Positions 28,579 to 36,978 are shown, numbered from the stretch's first letter. The stretch is DNA of 64,000 bases from Nioella aestuarii (GCF_050896395.1 NZ_JBPBBA010000002.1:124001-188000), one strand, 5' to 3'. The notes: generated from the sequence alone by a model not told the origin. Program-made: numbers and translations.

Positions 28579-29304
28579 ATGACCGCAGAAACAAAGTTTC
28601 CCGGCACGGACGCCCCGATTGTACGAAAGAAACTGTCCGATCAGGTCTTTGAAAGGCTTTGGACGATGATCCAGACAGGAGAATTGTCGCCTGGTGATAC
28701 AATGCCGTCCGAGCGCGCCTTGATGGAGCGGTTTGGCGTTGGCCGTCCAGCCGTGCGCGAAGCTCTGCAATCCATGGCCAACAAAGGATTGATCTCGATT
28801 TCCCACGGGGAACGCAGCAAGGTTAACAAACTGACCCCTGGGATTGCTTTCGATCAGGTGAATGACATCGCGAAACTGTTGCTGTCGACAGAGCCCTCGA
28901 ACATCGAAAATCTCAAGCAACTGCGAAAGATCCTTGAAGCAGGCTCCGTCCAGATCACCGCCCAGTCCTGTACGGCCGAGGAGATTGTCGAACTGCGCGA
29001 GTTGGTTGAGGCACAGCGCAGCAAGTTGGGTCAGGAACGGGCCTTCATCGAGGCGGACATTGCGTTTCATGTGGCGATTGCCCGGATGACAGGAAACCCC
29101 CTGATCCAGGCCGTAACACAAGCGATGCTGTCGTGGCTGTCAGAGTACTACAAACCTGTCTTGCACTGGTCTGGCCGCGAAAACACGACCCTGCTTGAGC
29201 ATAGCAAAATTGTGGATTTGCTCGAATCCCATGATGTTTCAGCCGCAGTAACCATGATGGGCGATCACCTCGGACGATCTGATCCGCTTTACGAAGCCAG
29301 TTGA
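28579..29304 (+). CDS. FadR/GntR-family transcriptional regulator
   Basis: 241 residues. N-terminal winged helix: VRKKLSDQVFERLWTMIQTG, then MPSERALMERFGVGRPAVREALQSMANKGLI. The C-terminal FCD domain contains RKILEAGSVQ, ADIAFHVAIARMTGNPLI and a late HSKIVDLLESHD histidine region, the positions that usually coordinate metal and effector. It probably represses the apionate genes and responds to a pathway intermediate. A likely target is the palindrome between oiaK and apnO. Confidence 0.87.
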   Translation: MTAETKFPGTDAPIVRKKLSDQVFERLWTMIQTGELSPGDTMPSERALMERFGVGRPAVREALQSMANKGLISISHGERSKVNKLTPGIAFDQVNDIAKLLLSTEPSNIENLKQLRKILEAGSVQITAQSCTAEEIVELRELVEAQRSKLGQERAFIEADIAFHVAIARMTGNPLIQAVTQAMLSWLSEYYKPVLHWSGRENTTLLEHSKIVDLLESHDVSAAVTMMGDHLGRSDPLYEAS

Positions 29305-29373
29305 GCGAACCTCTCTTTTTCCGCCTACCACACCGGTACACAGCAAATTTGAGGGTAGCCGAAGGGCTCTTTT

Positions 29374-29526
29374 GTCCATTCTATATCCGTCGGGCCCAAT
29401 CTGGCTCTCGCCTCGGGCGACGTCCTCGAACTGGCAGTCATCCGCAATTACGGCCACCCCTCGTTCGGGATCGCACATGTCCCAAGACTCGTGGAATTGC
29501 CGGACGACCTTCTCAGTAGGGTGCAT
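29374..29526 (-). pseudogene. Remnant of a SnoaL/NTF2-like protein
   Basis: From the ATG at 29526 (AAGGA upstream) 51 codons read VVRQFHESWDMCDPERG, VIADDCQFEDVARGE, GPDGYRMD, the typical N-terminal helix and first strands of SnoaL-like/NTF2-like proteins of about 130-150 residues. After position 29374 the similarity stops and the frame runs into unrelated sequence up to 29239. No downstream part was found nearby, so it is a truncated gene. Confidence 0.6.
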
Positions 29527-29636
29527 GGCCAGTGTCCTTCTACAGGCTTGTGTGTTGACAGTAACAACCCGTGTTGGCCAGTCCATTGGAAAATCTGCCA
29601 AGGGTCTCAGAGCAGTCGATCGCAGTGACGAACTTT

Positions 29637-29760
29637 AAGGTCGGCTAAGGGCCGTTCGTTTCTGCGCGGGCGTAACCCATCCGAGGCGGTGTGCTGCGCC
29701 GCCGCAAGTCGGCTTGGAGCCCAACTTACCATGATGCTGCAACGCCGCGAAAGTCGGCTA
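29637..29760 (+). repeat. Decayed intergenic repeat units
   Basis: Two related units, 29692-29715 and 29735-29760 (TGCTGC...GCCGC(GA)AAGTCGGCT), lie 43 bp apart. A third related piece, GGTCGGCTAAGGGCCG at 29639-29654, recurs with one change at 32718-32733. The rest of 29527-29867 shows no gene. Confidence 0.55.
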
Positions 29761-29867
29761 TCATTCTCTTGACGATGAGTTTTAGTCAAATTCTCCGGGG
29801 CTATGGTCGATTTGAAAATAGAGCACTGGTCAGATTCTTAGATCAACGTCCTGTGAGAAAGGTCAAT

Positions 29868-30050
29868 TCAGGTTTCCAATGCCCTGATGAACCAAGACTG
29901 CAATGAGAATTTCCTGCGCTTTGGCGCTGCCATCTTGGCCAATGTGCGGGCCTGATCCGCACGTTCCTGACGTCCGATTTTCATGTAGTGCGCAGTATCG
30001 ATTGACCCATCTGGGCGGCGCTTGATCTCTGGTGTTTCATACGGTTGCAC
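29868..30050 (-). CDS. Small hypothetical protein (GTG start)
   Basis: 60 residues from the GTG at 30050, with GAGGAG eight bases upstream. The sequence TPEIKRRPDGSIDTAHYMKIG followed by basic residues resembles small alphaproteobacterial proteins that carry an RRxDGSID-HY motif after which the chain is Arg-rich. No function is known to me. The good ribosome-binding site and the motif argue that it is real; it stands alone, opposite to the winged-helix/hydrolase gene. Confidence 0.55.
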   Translation of the reverse strand: MQPYETPEIKRRPDGSIDTAHYMKIGRQERADQARTLAKMAAPKRRKFSLQSWFIRALET

Positions 30051-30205
30051 GGTGAGAACTCCTCTTTGTTTCTACAACCAATGGACCAGAATGACCGCGC
30101 TATAACTTGAAGACGCTCTTTAGAATTCCTTGTCATTTCAGTATTTCTACCCTGCTTGGGCCAAAAGTCCTTGAGTATCGCCGCCCAATAGCCGTTCAAT
30201 GTGCC

Positions 30206-31387
30206 ATGGCATATAGATTTGCAAATTGCTTGATCGACCCTGACAAGCACCTGTTTCTGCGTGATGAGTTGTCAATTCACCTCGAACCGCAGGTGTTTGA
30301 CTTGATATTGGCCCTAGTCGAAAAGATGGGCCGGTTGGCGACCAAAGACGACCTTGTTGAAATCGTTTGGCACGGGTTGAGCGTGTCCGACGCGACGATC
30401 AGCGCACGGATCAACGCCGCTCGAAAGGCGGTTGGCGACACAGGTCGGGCGCAGGCGATTATCAAGACAGTTCACGGCAGGGGTTTTCAGCTGAATGTCG
30501 AAGTGAAGAAAACCGAAGCGACCGCGCAAACACCAGAACCCATTCGTTCCGATACGCAAAACATCCAATTCACCCGATCCTCCCACGGTGCAAGGATCGC
30601 GTTCTCTAAGAGCGGTGATGGCCCGCCACTGGTTAGGGTCGCCCATTGGCTTTCGCACTTGGAACTCGATTGGCACAGTCTCGTATGGAGGCCATTGATC
30701 GAAACCCTCGATAGTAGAAACACACTTTACCGTTATGATCAGAGAGGCACTGGTCTGTCTTCTCGCGAGCTTGAGGGTGCGGACCTGGACGCTTTTGCCG
30801 ATGATCTAAGGGCCGTTGCCGACGCGAACAATTTGGATAGTTTCCCTATCTTTGCGGCGTCGCAGGCTGTCCCAGTGGCCATCCGTTTCGCTCAAAGATA
30901 TCCCGAGCGGGTCACTGGCTTGGTTTTGTATGGCGGGTATGCAAAGGGACGTGCAGTGCGCGAAGCGGCGCAGGGCGACATCGATGAAGAAACGATTTTG
31001 GGCCTAATCCGGGCGGGCTGGGGCAAGGCGGACAGTCCGTTTGTTAATGCGTTCTCAACACTGTTCATGCCGGATGCTACACCTGCGCAGTTGGCCAGCT
31101 TTGTAAAGATGCAAACCGAAACAGTATCGCCGGAAAATGCTGCTCTGCTCAGAAAAATAATCGACCGGTTTGATGTCTCAGAGTCATTGAAATCAGTGAG
31201 GACACCCACACTGGTCATTCATGCGATCTCTGACGCGGTGCAGCCCGTCGAACAGGGGCGCATCCTCGCAAGTGAAATCCCAGGCGCAAGATACGTTTCG
31301 CTGGAAAGCAGGAATCATGTTCCTCTTCCTCAAGAGGAAACCTGGGCCCAGATGATGCATGAAGTTGGATTGTTCTTGGACGGATAG
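30206..31387 (+). CDS. OmpR-type winged-helix domain fused to an alpha/beta hydrolase
   Basis: 393 residues from the ATG at 30206 (a TTG frame from 30107 is less likely). Residues about 5-100 are a Trans_reg_C winged helix (LEPQVFDLILALVEKMGRLATKDDLVEIVWHG, SDATISARINAARKAVGD, IKTVHGRGFQL). Residues about 115-390 are an alpha/beta hydrolase: NTLYRYDQRGTGLSSRE, nucleophile-elbow region FAASQAVPVAIRFAQRYPERV, acid in HAISDAVQPV and His in SRNHVPLPQEE. No membrane segment, so unlike CadC it is soluble. It may be a sensor in which the hydrolase fold binds a small ligand. There is no partner gene. Confidence 0.85.
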   Translation: MAYRFANCLIDPDKHLFLRDELSIHLEPQVFDLILALVEKMGRLATKDDLVEIVWHGLSVSDATISARINAARKAVGDTGRAQAIIKTVHGRGFQLNVEVKKTEATAQTPEPIRSDTQNIQFTRSSHGARIAFSKSGDGPPLVRVAHWLSHLELDWHSLVWRPLIETLDSRNTLYRYDQRGTGLSSRELEGADLDAFADDLRAVADANNLDSFPIFAASQAVPVAIRFAQRYPERVTGLVLYGGYAKGRAVREAAQGDIDEETILGLIRAGWGKADSPFVNAFSTLFMPDATPAQLASFVKMQTETVSPENAALLRKIIDRFDVSESLKSVRTPTLVIHAISDAVQPVEQGRILASEIPGARYVSLESRNHVPLPQEETWAQMMHEVGLFLDG

Positions 31388-31530
31388 CTGTCCTAATCAA
31401 GTCAGCCCCAAGTCATCAGGATACTATCGGAAAACTGCAAGCTGACCTTCGAACCTGTGCGGCTAACGGCAGCAAAGTCCCGCATAGTTGCCGCTGGACG
31501 ATAGCGCAGCGATGGTCCGCTACCCGCCCG

Positions 31531-31627
31531 CAAACCGCAATAACCACTGGACTTCTGCGCGCGGCAGAGCGGTACTGACCACATAATTTGGCGTATGTCG
31601 CTCGGTATTGCCGGGCTCCACTCAGTA
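31531..31627 (+). repeat. 97-bp repeat, copy B (inverted relative to 3680-3776)
   Basis: Starts CAAACCGCAATAACCACTGG and ends CTCCACTCAGTA on the plus strand. It is the same length as copy A with 83 of 97 identical bases by my count, best conserved at both ends. Here it lies 140 bp before the likely start of the LpxL-like gene and not near any recombinase gene. Confidence 0.85.
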
Positions 31628-31767
31628 TACCCGAGAGCGCCCTAATGGAGGCTCAATCCACGGGCGGCTCCGCGGTTCGGCAAAGCCGCCGCGCGCCCCG
31701 CCGCCACACTTCATCCCATGAATCGATGCCCCTTGGGTTTGGTGGTGAGACCGACCATATAGAGCTC

Positions 31768-32643
31768 ATGCTCACTCGTTCCGTCAAATCGGCATGGCAT
31801 CATGTCAGGTATATCCCATTGTGGTCCGCCCTGCTTTCTTCGCGCTGGCGGTCCTTTGAGCGGCGTTCTCACGCGTTGGGCACGGCTGTCGGCGGGATCG
31901 TTCGGTGGTTTCCCATCGTCCGGCGCCGGGTCGACCGGGAGGTTTTGCGTGTCTACCCCGATATGGCTCGCCGTGAACGGGCGTTGCTGCGGCGCGAAAT
32001 GGGCCGCAACATGGGTCAGACCCTGTTCGAGATCTATCACGACGCCGAGTTTCAGACCCGGTTGGACCGGTTCGCCGTCTCTGGTCCGGGCCTCGACGCA
32101 CTCGAAAAGGCCCGCGCCGCCGGCAGAGGCGCGATCATCGTCTCGGGTCACTTCGGCCAATGGGAGGCGATCCGAGCCGTGCTCAAGGCCCGTGGCATGG
32201 AAAGCGGGGCGGTCTACAAGCCGCAGACAAATCGCCATTACCAGCGCCGGCTGCTTGCTGGGATTGAAGCAGGCGGCAAGCCGATCCTGGCCACCGGCCG
32301 GGTGGGCACCAAGGCACTGGTGCGGCATCTGCGCGATGGCGGCATCATCTCGATCCTCCTGGACGAGAAATACGCCGAGGGGGTGCGGATTCCGTTTGTG
32401 GGCATGCCAGCGATGACATCGCTCTCCGCCGCGCAGCTCGCGCTGAAATACGACCTGCCGATGGTTCCGGCCTACGGCACGCGCGTCGGCGACGGCAGCC
32501 GCTTCGAGGTCGCGTTCGAGGCGGCGATCCCGCATACCGACGCTCACACGATGACCCAGGCCTTCAATGATAGCCTCTCGGCGCGCATCCACGCCGATCC
32601 AGCCCAATGGTACTGGTTGTTGCGCCGCTGGGACGGCGCGTAG
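31768..32643 (+). CDS. LpxL/HtrB-like lysophospholipid (lauroyl) acyltransferase
   Basis: 291 residues from the ATG at 31768, which gives the usual N-terminus LTRSVKSAWHHVRYIPLWS; an upstream frame opens at 31588 inside the 97-bp repeat but has low-complexity content. The catalytic motif is HFGQWE (HX4E in place of the common HX4D), in RGAIIVSGHFGQWEAIRAVL. Next come GAVYKPQTNRHYQRR and ISILLDEKYAEGVRIPFVG. It is thought to add an acyl chain to lipid A or a related lipid at the inner membrane. Single gene; paralogues usually exist elsewhere on the chromosome. Confidence 0.82.
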   Translation: MLTRSVKSAWHHVRYIPLWSALLSSRWRSFERRSHALGTAVGGIVRWFPIVRRRVDREVLRVYPDMARRERALLRREMGRNMGQTLFEIYHDAEFQTRLDRFAVSGPGLDALEKARAAGRGAIIVSGHFGQWEAIRAVLKARGMESGAVYKPQTNRHYQRRLLAGIEAGGKPILATGRVGTKALVRHLRDGGIISILLDEKYAEGVRIPFVGMPAMTSLSAAQLALKYDLPMVPAYGTRVGDGSRFEVAFEAAIPHTDAHTMTQAFNDSLSARIHADPAQWYWLLRRWDGA

Positions 32644-32780
32644 AGAGTTCACCTTTCAGGAATGTTGCACTGCGCACGAATGGCCGATCTGGGGAAGCTG
32701 CGGTGCGGCGTTGGTTCGATCGGCTAAGGGCCGCAATGGGCCGTGAACAGCCCAATGGCCTAAGGGCAAAGGACGACTAC

Positions 32781-33230
32781 TTATCGACTTATGAACACAG
32801 GCCCAACTTGGAGCAGGTTTCCAAACGTGCCACTACTAGAAGCGCCCGGTACAGGAGCCACCACTCCGCCGCCCGCGGCCATTTGACGAAGGCGGGTTCG
32901 TATATCACTCCGATCGCCGGAGATTACCTCATAGGTTGCGCAACGGCGTCCGTCTGGGCTGCATCCAACGCAGGTGGTGCTGCCATTGGCGTTGTCATTG
33001 CAGCAAGCCACCACACTGGGTGTTCGGACGATGTAGCCCCCGGTCGATCGGCACAACAGGATGTTGTCACTGGCTTGATCGCGTGGAATCGGCGTTCGCA
33101 CATCTGCCTGTGCTACCGTCCCAACAATCATGGTCAGGCAGACGATTGAGGCAGCAATCCCTCGGCTGACTGCGAATGATATTGCCGTGAGATCGGAAGC
33201 GTTTGAGGTCTTGGATGTCGAGCGTTTCAT
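32781..33230 (-). CDS. Secreted cysteine-containing hypothetical protein
   Basis: 149 residues; the ATG at 33230 follows AAGGA. A long basic N-region leads to a hydrophobic signal segment (ISFAVSRGIAASIVCLTMIV, about residues 17-36) and a probable cleavage after AQA. The mature part has a cysteine cluster (CCNDNANGSTTCVGC, then RRCATYEV) suited to disulfides or metal. No family recognised. A TGTGA-N6-ACACA site lies 66 bp upstream of the start, which links it to the CRP-type regulator next door. Confidence 0.6.
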   Translation of the reverse strand: MKRSTSKTSNASDLTAISFAVSRGIAASIVCLTMIVGTVAQADVRTPIPRDQASDNILLCRSTGGYIVRTPSVVACCNDNANGSTTCVGCSPDGRRCATYEVISGDRSDIRTRLRQMAAGGGVVAPVPGASSSGTFGNLLQVGPVFISR

Positions 33231-33295
33231 TTTTTGAGTCCTTGATCACTTTAATTTTCATAGGCTCAAGATTGGCATTGCCACGCGCCCGACGC

Positions 33296-33311
33296 TGTGA
33301 CGCACGACACA
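33296..33311 (-). promoter_or_regulatory. CRP-like site upstream of 33230
   Basis: TGTGA-CGCACG-ACACA, one base from the CRP consensus TGTGA-N6-TCACA. It is centred about 73 bp from the secreted-protein start and lies between that gene and the CRP-type regulator gene. Confidence 0.5.
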
Positions 33312-33342
33312 GTGCAGAAAAACTGCTGAATTATCCGCTCGG

Positions 33343-34026
33343 CTACGACCCCTCCCGTTCCAAGGCAGCCCTGTCCAGGACGATGATCCAACCATCCTTG
33401 ATGTTTACGAAGCCTTCGCCCTGCCATCGTTTCAAACAACGGTTCAAATTCTCGCGCGAACTCCCTACCATATCGGCAAGCTCACTCTGCGAGTAAGACA
33501 GTTTCTGAGATGCCGAAGATGTGGGTCCGGTCGCTGCGAGTAGCACCTTGGATAAGCGCGCGGGAAGTGACAGGAACCCCATGTCCATCATGCGTTCATC
33601 AGCACGGCGCACGCGCGCGCAGAGCAGTCCCAGAACATGTTCTGCTATCTCTGGATGCCGACGCATTGCGTCAAGAAACTTGCGCCGCTCCAGCACTATC
33701 AACACGGTGTTGGACAGGGCCAAGGCGGCTGCTGAGCGTGTCCCGCCATCAAGAAGTGCTATCTCTCCGAGAACGTCTCCCTTAGAAAGGTCAGCGAGAA
33801 CGACATCCCGCATCGACGGTGTAAAGGCGCTGATCCGAACGGCTCCCTCCGCGATGGCCATCATGCTGTGTCCAGGGTCACCTTCAGAGAATATCGTGTC
33901 TCCTCCCGAGACATGTTTTGTTATACTGAGAGACGCCAAATCCGAAAGCACCTGAGGGCTAAGACCAGAGAAGAGCTGGCTGCGCCCAAGCAATCTCTCC
34001 TTGTCAATCCGTCGAGGGCTGACCAT
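33343..34026 (-). CDS. CRP/FNR-family regulator with cAMP-type pocket
   Basis: 227 residues from the ATG at 34026 (AAGGAG five bases ahead; ATG at 34029 is also possible). The N-terminal cyclic-nucleotide domain has GDTIFSEGDPGHSMMAI and GEIALLDGGTRSAAA, which keeps the Glu and Arg-Ser that hold cAMP in E. coli CRP. The C-terminal HTH YSQSELADMVGSSRENLNRCLKRW keeps the R-E-x-x-x-R pattern by which CRP reads TGTGA. No Fe-S cysteines, so it is not FNR-like. It is divergent from a FecR-cyclase operon and flanked by genes with CRP-like sites. Confidence 0.87.
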   Translation of the reverse strand: MVSPRRIDKERLLGRSQLFSGLSPQVLSDLASLSITKHVSGGDTIFSEGDPGHSMMAIAEGAVRISAFTPSMRDVVLADLSKGDVLGEIALLDGGTRSAAALALSNTVLIVLERRKFLDAMRRHPEIAEHVLGLLCARVRRADERMMDMGFLSLPARLSKVLLAATGPTSSASQKLSYSQSELADMVGSSRENLNRCLKRWQGEGFVNIKDGWIIVLDRAALEREGS

Positions 34027-34212
34027 CATGTCTCCTTCATATGCACCCGGTCGGCTGACTGCGTGGATCATCCGGGACTCAAACCGGAAGTCACCAGATA
34101 ACAATTATAATGCAGTGCCACGCATTCTAAGGATAGAGTACAAAGGGGCCCAGAGGAGGCACTTGGCAAGTCGCCGAACTGGCGCACAAAAGCGATTCAG
34201 GATCAAAACTAA

Positions 34213-34722
34213 ATGCAAGCAGTCAAATGGGCGTTCGTGATAGTGATCGGCACATTGGGACCTTCGGTAGGTCACACCGAAGAGCAATCGACATGCTCGG
34301 TCGAGGCTGCCGAGGATCCTGCGAGGGTTGTTTATCACTGCCCCAATGGGCTTTTTATCGAAGCCGAGACGCTAGAGGAGCTAAGCGGGATTGTTCCCCA
34401 TGAACTCCTGGAAATTCAGTCAATTGATGTAGAGGGTCGCGCGGTGCTCATCGAAGTACCGCCGGAGGACGGGCCTTTTCAAGTACGAACACCTTTTGCC
34501 ATCGCCTCCGTGAGAGGCACCACCTATGTGGTCGACGCGCATTTAAATCAAACCGACGTATTTGTCATTGAGGGGCGGGTTCACGTCGCAAATCCAGACG
34601 GATCGCAAGAAGTTGAGGTGCTGGATGGCCAGGGAGTTACATTCGGAACTTCCGTGGCGCCTGAGGTGCGTAGCTGGCCAGATGACCGTGTAGAGGCGCT
34701 ACTGGAGCGTTTTGGCAGATGA
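34213..34722 (+). CDS. Periplasmic FecR-domain protein
   Basis: 169 residues with a signal peptide (residues 1-21, VKWAFVIVIGTLGPSVGH). The C-terminal half is a FecR-type beta fold: FQVRTPFAIASVRGTTYVVDA, TDVFVIEGRVHVANPDG, VLDGQGVTF. FecR domains usually sense or transmit a periplasmic signal. Its stop overlaps the start of the CHASE2-cyclase gene as ATGA, so it is probably a partner that modulates the CHASE2 sensor domain. Confidence 0.85.
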   Translation: MQAVKWAFVIVIGTLGPSVGHTEEQSTCSVEAAEDPARVVYHCPNGLFIEAETLEELSGIVPHELLEIQSIDVEGRAVLIEVPPEDGPFQVRTPFAIASVRGTTYVVDAHLNQTDVFVIEGRVHVANPDGSQEVEVLDGQGVTFGTSVAPEVRSWPDDRVEALLERFGR

Positions 34723-36527
34723 AAACCGCGCGGCCGTTTTCGGTGATCGCGATCATTTTTGTCGCTGCCGTTCTTTGGACAGCTTTTCTGGGGCACCGCC
34801 ATGTTCTTGGTCTCGCGAGTCCGCTAGATCGTCTCGAGGCCGTGTTCGTTGATTTGCGGATTCAGCTGTTCGGAAATCGCCCTCCTCCGGAAGAAGTGGT
34901 CATTGTTGCAATAGACGACGCAACGTTGACGGCTGAGGGCGGTTACCCCATTTCTCGCGACAGGCTAGCTCACATCGTACGCCGGATCGACGCCAGCGGT
35001 GCAAGGGCCATAGGGGTGGATCTGTTACTGCTTAGTACGTCTACACACGACGCAGCTTTGGCTCAGGCACTTGGGATTATCCCAACCGTATTGGCCGGCG
35101 CAGCGCAGTTCGAAGTTAGCTCGTCACGGGCTATTCCGATACCTCACCCCGATAGCTTGTTACTCCCATTGCCCATCTTCTTGGCTGAGGCTGACTTCGG
35201 GTTGGTGAACATCGCGAGTGATCCTGGCGGTACTCCCCGGCACATTCCCATGGTCTTTCGTTCATCGCAGGGGTTGCTTCCTTCTTTCACCCTGCAGGCC
35301 GTTCGCCTTTTCGAAGAGCAACCCATTCCGATAGGACCTTCTGGAGCCAACGTCGGGGGAGAGCTGCATGCGCTAGATTTGGGGTTGCACCTTGCGCTCC
35401 GCTACTACGGCCCAAGCTCGACATTTGATACCATATCCGCAGAGACCCTTTTTGATGAAGGAGCGACCGATCCAAGACTTGAGGGAAGATTTGTTCTGAT
35501 TGGAGCAACCGCTACTGGTATTGGAGATCGTTTTCACACTCCCTTTGACCCAGTTTTGCCCGGGGTCGAGGTGTTGGCAACCGGTATTGGAAACTTACTG
35601 GACGGTTCCGGGCTCGTTCGCAATACAGAGGTGCGTTGGATGGATGTCGCCGCCGCCGGAGTACTTTCAGCTATTGCGATTACAACTCTTTCAGCGCTCA
35701 CCCTCTCAGCAGGCTCTGCGGTTTTCATCCTCAGCGTGCTTGGTTGGATAGCCGTCGCAACTGGTTTCTTCGGACAAGGATACTGGATGAGCATTTCTCT
35801 GCCGCTTGCTGCAAGTTTGCCGGTCTTCGTTGCATACCTATTGATTGGCCAAACGCTTGATCGCCGCCAAGCGCATAGGCTCGCCATGGCTGGCGATGAG
35901 CTTGGCCGGTTCCAGTCCCCAAAGCTGGCGGGGCACATCGCAAGCGATCCGGATTTCCTGGCGCATCCAGTTGAACAGAATGCGGTTATCCTTTTTGTCG
36001 ACCTCTCTGGGTATTCTGGCGTCAGTGAACGCATTGGCCCCGGTTCCACGCGTGAACTTCTAAAAGAGTTTCACGTGATCCTCACCGAACAGGTCGACCG
36101 GCACCACGGCTTGATACTCGACTTCATGGGCGATGGAGCGATGGTTGGGTTCGGTATTCCAGATGAGGAAGACTCTGCTCCTCAACACGCCCTTCTTGCG
36201 GCGATCGCACTTGTTGATGAGGTTGGTGAGTGGCTGTCCTCGCCGCGATGGCAAAACGAAAACCTAGGAGTACGTGTAGGAGTCCATTTTGGGCCGATTG
36301 TGCTTTCCAGACTAGGGCATGACATGCACCAGCAAATCGCGGCGAGCGGGGATTGTGTAAACGTTGCGAGCCGTCTTCTAGAAGTCGCAAAATCTCTTTC
36401 GGGTCAGGTTGCGGCCTCCTCTCAGGTTGTCGCACTTGCGGACCGAGAGTTACTACCGAATCCAAGCGGCGTTGAACGCGTGCAGATCCGGGGACGTGAG
36501 GCTGCGATGGATGTTGTTTACTGGTGA
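34719..36527 (+). CDS. CHASE2-domain class III nucleotidyl cyclase
   Basis: 602 residues: one membrane segment (about 7-25), a periplasmic CHASE2 sensor (about 30-290: LDRLEAVFVDLRIQLFG, VIVAIDDATL, GARAIGVDLLL, GRFVLIGATATGIGDRFHTP), then three closely spaced membrane segments (about 305-390). The cytoplasmic cyclase domain runs about 420-580. Metal-binding Asp residues are in LFVDLSGYSG and FMGDGAMVGFG, and transition-state Asn and Arg in GDCVNVASRLLE. The position that usually holds the adenine-reading Lys (before F-I-G-D) appears to be Asp (LILDFMGD), so the product, cAMP or another nucleotide, is uncertain. In operon with the FecR-domain gene. Confidence 0.87.
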   Translation: MKTARPFSVIAIIFVAAVLWTAFLGHRHVLGLASPLDRLEAVFVDLRIQLFGNRPPPEEVVIVAIDDATLTAEGGYPISRDRLAHIVRRIDASGARAIGVDLLLLSTSTHDAALAQALGIIPTVLAGAAQFEVSSSRAIPIPHPDSLLLPLPIFLAEADFGLVNIASDPGGTPRHIPMVFRSSQGLLPSFTLQAVRLFEEQPIPIGPSGANVGGELHALDLGLHLALRYYGPSSTFDTISAETLFDEGATDPRLEGRFVLIGATATGIGDRFHTPFDPVLPGVEVLATGIGNLLDGSGLVRNTEVRWMDVAAAGVLSAIAITTLSALTLSAGSAVFILSVLGWIAVATGFFGQGYWMSISLPLAASLPVFVAYLLIGQTLDRRQAHRLAMAGDELGRFQSPKLAGHIASDPDFLAHPVEQNAVILFVDLSGYSGVSERIGPGSTRELLKEFHVILTEQVDRHHGLILDFMGDGAMVGFGIPDEEDSAPQHALLAAIALVDEVGEWLSSPRWQNENLGVRVGVHFGPIVLSRLGHDMHQQIAASGDCVNVASRLLEVAKSLSGQVAASSQVVALADRELLPNPSGVERVQIRGREAAMDVVYW

Positions 36528-36585
36528 AGTGCAGTGGGCGCCCTGAGAGGATGGTCGCAGGATGCCCGGTGCTCGCTGTTTGACA

Positions 36586-36978
36586 TCAGTTGATCAATCC
36601 ACGGAACTCGACTCGGATCTCGCCGCTGTGCGAACTCATGGCCGCATGGAAGAACGACGAACCGTCGACAGCGGTGTAGTGGTAGACTGCACCGACGCAA
36701 TCGGTCGGGTTGATTGAATTCAAACCCATCCGTGTTAGGGCGATTACGCCATGGACGCAGCTGTACCCACCCTGATCAACGACGATGACTTCGGTTTCGG
36801 GCGGTGTTCGATGATCGCGAACCTCGGCGCCCGGCGGCCACGGGTGGTTCCAATGGAAAATGGTGCCACGCCCTTCTGGCATAGTGACACTACCAGATTC
36901 ATCTGCGAAGGCGGGCAAGGCGGCTGCAGAACACAAAAATGACAGAAGAAGCGCGGAGATCGTGAATTTGCGGGGCAT
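36586..36978 (-). CDS. Small secreted protein of unknown function
   Basis: 130 residues from the ATG at 36978 (AAAAGGAAT upstream). Signal peptide residues 1-24 (PRKFTISALLLSFLCSAAAL, ending AFA). The mature part has GGYSCVHGVIALTRMG and NPTDCVGAVYHYT, two cysteines probably bridged. No family recognised. A perfect TGTGA-N6-TCACA site lies 70 bp upstream, so it may belong to the regulon of the nearby CRP-type protein; it is convergent with the cyclase gene. Confidence 0.65.
   Translation of the reverse strand: MPRKFTISALLLSFLCSAAALPAFADESGSVTMPEGRGTIFHWNHPWPPGAEVRDHRTPPETEVIVVDQGGYSCVHGVIALTRMGLNSINPTDCVGAVYHYTAVDGSSFFHAAMSSHSGEIRVEFRGLIN

Noticed and set aside
31588..31767. Upstream extension of the LpxL-like gene from a TTG
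   Set aside because: The extension crosses the 97-bp repeat and encodes low-complexity sequence, whereas the family N-terminus begins at 31768.
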